Origin: Lumbricus rubellus | Taxonomy: Eukaryota > Annelida > Clitellata > Crassiclitellata > Lumbricidae | DNA: 64,000 nucleotides | Direction: 5' to 3' | Assembly: GCA_945859605.1 (NCBI GenBank) | Contig: OX243811.1 | Location: forward strand, 64,161,804 to 64,225,803 | Part shown: positions 60,401 to 64,000 of the stretch, piece after piece | Layout of the letters: every line of letters starts with the position of its first letter | Numbering within the stretch: position 1 is the stretch's first letter | The notes under the pieces: model-generated | What the model was told of the DNA's origin: nothing | What the model saw: the letters and a program-made list of their open reading frames with translations, nothing else | Databases searched by the model: none | Position numbers and translations under genes: made by a program

Positions 60401-60624
60401 CTTTTTTTTTCTTCGCACTAAAGAAATTATTCATAGGCCTATTGAAGCTGATACACAAAATGAAACTGAAAAATATTTGCATTAGGAAACCTCATTGAAA
60501 AATACTCGTGCTCTTAATTTTCAACTTTGCATTTTCAAGATCTTGTTACTAAAACATTTACGGTAACTGTGATCATCGAAAAAATTTGCCCCCCCCCCTG
60601 AAAATATTTCTGCGGGCGCCCATG
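57414..60624 (+). mobile_element. hAT DNA transposon, 3211 bp, with decayed transposase
   Basis: The termini are inverted repeats (CATGGGCGCCCGCA at left; right end TGCGGGCGCCCATG) with a perfect 8-bp duplication ACTGACTG (57406-57413 and 60625-60632), diagnostic of hAT-type insertion. Subterminal C- and G-runs and a GGCCGGCC-containing inverted pair (57602 and 60082 regions) reinforce the symmetry. The coding relic is at 58085-59759. Confidence 0.9.
58085..59759 (+). pseudogene. hAT-like transposase relic
   Basis: Three pieces run in order. 58085-58312 (TFGYFMHLLKVGKQTVRY) continues past a TGA at 58310. A change of frame near 58395 leads to 58395-58847, with the DDE/RNase H-like CFDTTASNTG and ACRHHVMELI. 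After a TAG (58845) and a TGA (58878), 58902-59759 follows in the same frame, with REFLELSVVFLGG, GAMHRARWMAKIFY and, near the C-terminus, VVNDRAERGVALIQDLN. These phrases match a transposase family I remember from many invertebrates, and the 8-bp target duplication supports hAT. The stops and frame change mean this copy is inactive, unless an intron removes the 58845-58900 segment. Confidence 0.75.
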
Positions 60625-60849
60625 ACTGACTGCTCTAACTCATTACTGAATTCGGCTGACAGTTACCCTTTTCATGTTTTTCACTGCACAAGTTTGCTTT
60701 TAAAACTGCACAAATTCATTCACAACTGCATATTTCGTGTATAACTGGTAAAAAACACGATAAAAAGCCCTGCGGCCAAACTATGAATTTGGGTGATGGA
60801 AATGGGTTTGAAAATCTAGTATAAAAGTGGAAGTCCCATCAATAATCAT

Positions 60850-60990
60850 CGCTGCTACAAATTGTCCGCTCAAAATTATCCGCCCCGAATAGCGGACATT
60901 TTGGAGCGGAAAATTCGTAGCCCATTGTAGGTTATGGGTTCCCTGACAATTCAGAGTCGAGCAATGATACGTCCGGCTTTGAATTGTCCG
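60850..60990 (-). repeat. Degenerate array of (AC)AATTGTCCG-type units
   Basis: It has repeated AAATTGTCCG, AATAGCGGACATTTTGGAGCGG and ACAATTCAGAG units. It resembles the array at 15475-15640 in opposite orientation. It lies in intron 2 of P450 copy 6, between the hAT element and exon 3. Confidence 0.6.
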
Positions 60991-61559
60991 AGAACACATA
61001 GCCTACAATTCCTACATGCATACTTTGCATAGCCCTAATACATAACATTCGGCCTATTATAATAGGCTATAGACTACATACATTTGCCGAAAATGTTCAA
61101 TGTTCAATTTGTTCTGCTGTAGGAATCGTGGGTAAAAATTATTCAGACGAATTTAAACGCTATCACAAGCTGTCCCTATCTGTCTTGAAAGAATTCGGGT
61201 TCGGAACGAAGCGCTTGATGGAGACAAGAATTTTAGAGGAAGTCGAAGCAATGAATAATTTCATACGTACTAAAGGAGGCAAAGAATTTGATCCAACGGA
61301 AATGGCTCGGATTGGAACGTTCAATGTTATCAAGAACATTTTATTTGCAAAGCGAGGAGACTATGACAGTGGACCCGATGAAATTCTTGAATGTATTGCT
61401 ACATTCATTGAAAACGCCAATTTCGCAATCGACATTGCTCCTGCTCTGTTAGAACGAATTCCTTATTTCAGCCGTCAAGTGAAACTCTGTGTGGAGAGTA
61501 TGTCCAACATTTGTAGCAAAGTAGAGGAAGAAATTGAGCATGTAAAGAAGATTAAGTAG

Positions 61560-62159
61560 GTCAGATTAAAACTTTTGATAGAAGAATCAAGGTCTATTAT
61601 AGGCCCCCTATGCCTCGGAAATTGCAATAAGACAGAAAGTGTTATGCACTTGCTTTTGACACGCATAGGCTTATAGGCCTTCATGTAACGCAAGGAGGAC
61701 CCGGTCCGAGTCCCGTAGGGCGGACGTGCTTTGTAGGCTGCTATTAGCGCCGTGTATTGTATGCTGTCTGCTCTGCTTGTAGACCTAGTCAAGATTTAGC
61801 CGTGTCTTCCGTCATTGATAAATTATAATGTGCATTGTTTCTATTGCATAGCTGTAGGCCTACTTTGTAACCGATTGCGGTCCATCAACCGGATTGTTCA
61901 ATAAAGAATATTTAAATATATAATTATTATCATGGAAACCCGGAGAAAACAAAACACTTTCAGACCCCCTTGGGGTCGCGATAGACTCTCTGGTGTGGAA
62001 ACACTGATTTATACAAAACTCTCAGACGCGATCTTTTCCCTTCATTTCTAAACAATTATTGTTTTGTTATAAAAAAACCATAAAATTTTCTATGCAGTCG
62101 TTGTAGTTCTTTTTGCAGGCATAGGCTGGTCGTGGGCTCCAATTTTTAGAAAAAACTTA
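61560..62159. other. Spacer after truncated P450 copy 6
   Basis: The P450 homology ends abruptly at about 61550. The sequence that follows has a CCGGTCCGAGTCCCG block near 61700 that vaguely resembles a tRNA box B, and an AATAAAGAATATTTAAAT tail near 61900. This may be the inserted element that truncated the gene, but I cannot define its ends. Confidence 0.35.
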
Positions 62160-63990
62160 AAATACGCTTCTCTGAAGTTAAGCGCAAAGTAGGCCTACCA
62201 GCTCATAATTATTGACGAGTGCTGATGCGTCTGTGATTGTCTGACGTGTGCAGATTCACGACTTACGATTGCATTTTACGCAGTTGAGTAATTTGAAATG
62301 AAGTAGGCCTTGGTCTAAACACATAGCAAGACAGACGTACAGGAACGGCAGACATACACTGACAGATAGGAGTATGCCCAGTTGTTGTATGCATGCACGA
62401 ATGCCTTGACCTGTTTTCTGTTAAGTGCGTTTTCAGACATATTAGTTTTAACATTCGCAAAGTTATTGTCAAGGCTGTTAGGTGCTTTGAAATGACGGAA
62501 AAAAATTAATTTTTACTGCAAAACAGTTTAACCTCATAATTTTAAAAAGTTTCTTTATTATAATAGCTTAGGCCTAATTATTAGCCTACTATTATAATTG
62601 GGCCTACAAAATACTACATGTTACTGGCGATAATGATTTTATAGCGACAGACTTCACATAGGTTAGCCTAGGCCTACTACAAAAAAAATTGTTTGGTTTA
62701 TACAAATGCGCGTGAATTTCGGGATGAATTCAGTTGTAAATGTAAAAAATGTGAACTTTGTATCAGCCATAACTTCATTGGCTAAAGTAAGTGACTATGT
62801 AAGTAGGCCTAATAAAATATGACTCCAGACAGATGTTGCTTTCAGGCAGGCTGCGCTCAAGGCCACAGTTAGTCTCAGTATGGTTTAGGACTTTAGGCTA
62901 TGTGGAAAGTCCAACTGCCAGGGCAAAAGCCAGGACATGGATGGCTACACTGGTAAGACATCAGCCATGAATCCCAAACCAAATATTGGACACGATCCTT
63001 AAATGTGTCTCACGTTTCTGTCATCTGATTTGCTGCAGTCCTATATAACAACCACTGCTTGCTATAAAAGCGCAATTTCACAACCATCTGCTATGATTCA
63101 GCAAACACTTCGTGAGTTACTCCACAGGAAAAAGTTTCAGGTATTAAAATTAATGTTAAAACTTATCTGATTAGGCTACTTGTGCATTGCAACTGTTTCA
63201 GTGGTACTAATCCCATGCACTGCTAAGTGTCTTTAATGGCTAGAAAAAGCTTACGTACGTTCAGGACCTTCTTGAGTGAATTAATATTAACGATAAAAAA
63301 CGACGGGAAAAATAAAAAACAGAAAAAAACGACGTTTTTTTTAGAGAGAATAAAAAACGGAAAAAAGTTTTTTACAACTATGATTTTAGGTGAAATGAAG
63401 TTTCTTTGATTCAGTTAATCTGAATTCCTGTCATCGATCCATAATTACTTTACACAAGGCCGTAGCCATGCAGGATTTGATTTCGGGGGGTGTTTCGTCG
63501 ACGGAGAAATTTTGACGGCCTTTTTTAGTCATCGGAGACGGTTTTCTTACCATTTTTCGCATAATTTCATGTTTTTTTCATTATGTGCTAGTGAATGCAT
63601 TCTATTATTTTTTTACAGTTTTCATTTCGGGGGGTGTTTTCATGGTTTTATTTCATGGTTTATACATCAAGTGCTAGTAAATGCATTATATTATGTTTTA
63701 CATTTCCCATTTCGGGGGGTGTTCAAACACCCAAAACACCCCCTAGCTACGGCCTTGACTTTACATAAAGTTTAATTTAAAATTCCACCGTCTCCCAGAT
63801 ATCTTCATAAAACCGTAATACTTATATAGGCTATTGTCTAAGAGTAAGCGTAGGCCTACTAATTACGGAAGTGGCTTTGAATAAAATGATAAATTGTAAT
63901 TAAATTGGTAGAGATAGTTAGGCCTATACAGAGTTAGTAACGCAACAATGGAGATGACTAACAGTTACTAATTATAGGCCTAGACCTACT
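62160..63990 (+). repeat. P450 upstream module U, copy 7 (gene expected beyond window)
   Basis: It matches 46081-47890 and 54370-56190 in order: GCAAAGTAGGCCTACCAGCTC, GTGCTGAT, the TTGCTTTCAGGCAGGCTGCGC block, ACAACCATCTGC, and AGTTAGTAACGCAACAATGG at the end. In copy 5 the equivalent ATAACAATGG lies 235 bp before the exon-1 ATG. A further P450 exon 1 is therefore predicted near 64,180, outside the window. Confidence 0.6.
63455..63757. mobile_element. hAT-type MITE, 303 bp
   Basis: It has perfect 12-bp inverted termini (CAAGGCCGTAGC and GCTACGGCCTTG) and a perfect 8-bp duplication ACTTTACA (63447-63454 and 63758-63765). The interior has two related GGGGGGTGTTTTCATGG-like blocks. A truncated relative lies at 31346-31474. 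Confidence 0.9.
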
Positions 63991-64000
63991 CATCAAAGCT

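Larger units (their letters stand above)
56214..61559 (+). pseudogene. Cytochrome P450, copy 6, frameshifted and 3'-truncated
   Basis: Exon 1 at 56214-56442 is 229 nt where 230 is normal: one base is missing in the A-run at about 56288-56294, so the frame breaks between VLRK and the [12 protein letters not shown] part. Exon 2 at 56942-57060 is intact. Exon 3 starts at 61123 and matches copy 5 closely ([32 protein letters not shown]) but ends after EEEIEHVKK with a stop at 61557. The I helix, ExxR, PERF and heme exon are all absent up to the window end. Intron 2 is 4062 bp because it carries a 3211-bp hAT element. A P450 cannot be made from it. Confidence 0.92.

Noticed and set aside
61690..61720. 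Possible tRNA gene (box-B-like CCGGTCCGAGTCCCG)
   Set aside because: No box A at the right distance and no cloverleaf can be drawn.

Overview
This is a eukaryotic, AT-rich, intron-containing window, most likely from an invertebrate deuterostome. I lean to an echinoderm: there is a clan-2 (CYP1/CYP17-like) cytochrome P450 cluster with GT-AG introns, and a foldback transposon built of 15-bp subrepeats resembling the TU elements described in sea urchins. The species is not determined.

The backbone is a tandem cluster of six P450 gene copies, all on the + strand, plus one orphan exon fragment. Every copy has the same five-exon design: exon 1 = membrane anchor and proline hinge; exon 2 = a short 119-nt exon; exon 3 = about 800 nt with the I helix and ExxR motif; exon 4 = 133 nt with PERF; exon 5 = heme loop and C-terminus. 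Intron phases are 2, 1, 0, 1. Copy 1 (6613-11407, 488 aa) and copy 5 (47914-52037, 487 aa) are intact. Copy 2 (14673-20896) has a 1016-bp DNA transposon inside exon 4. Copy 3 (27235-30685) has no exon 1. Copy 4 (32673-45523) has a 9144-bp LTR retrotransposon inside exon 3. Copy 6 (56214-61559) has a 1-nt deletion in exon 1, a 3211-bp hAT element in intron 2, and ends in the middle of exon 3. Spacer modules are repeated along the cluster. Some stand without a gene (230-912/913-3870, 22441-23300, 23841-24370), which marks lost copies. The module at 62160-63990 predicts a seventh copy just past the right edge.

Mobile DNA dominates the rest: a TU/foldback-like element (1324-3610), several hAT elements with 8-bp target duplications, tRNA-derived SINEs, a Tc1/mariner-type transposase remnant, and large micro- and minisatellites. 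The LTR element (33762-42905, minus strand) has two 1588-bp LTRs that look identical. It carries a Gag-protease ORF that begins inside its 5' LTR, an unrecognised second ORF, and no visible reverse transcriptase, RNase H or integrase.

The most unusual signal is at the smallest scale. Palindromic octamers of the form TA-NNNN-TA (mainly TAGGCCTA, also TACATGTA and TACCGGTA) are very frequent. Comparing paralogous segments inside the window shows sites where exactly 6 bp (GGCCTA or CATGTA) has been added next to a TA. One such site is an in-frame insertion in a P450 exon. This looks like excision footprints of TA-targeting (Tc1/mariner-like) transposons, or a family of ultra-short insertions.
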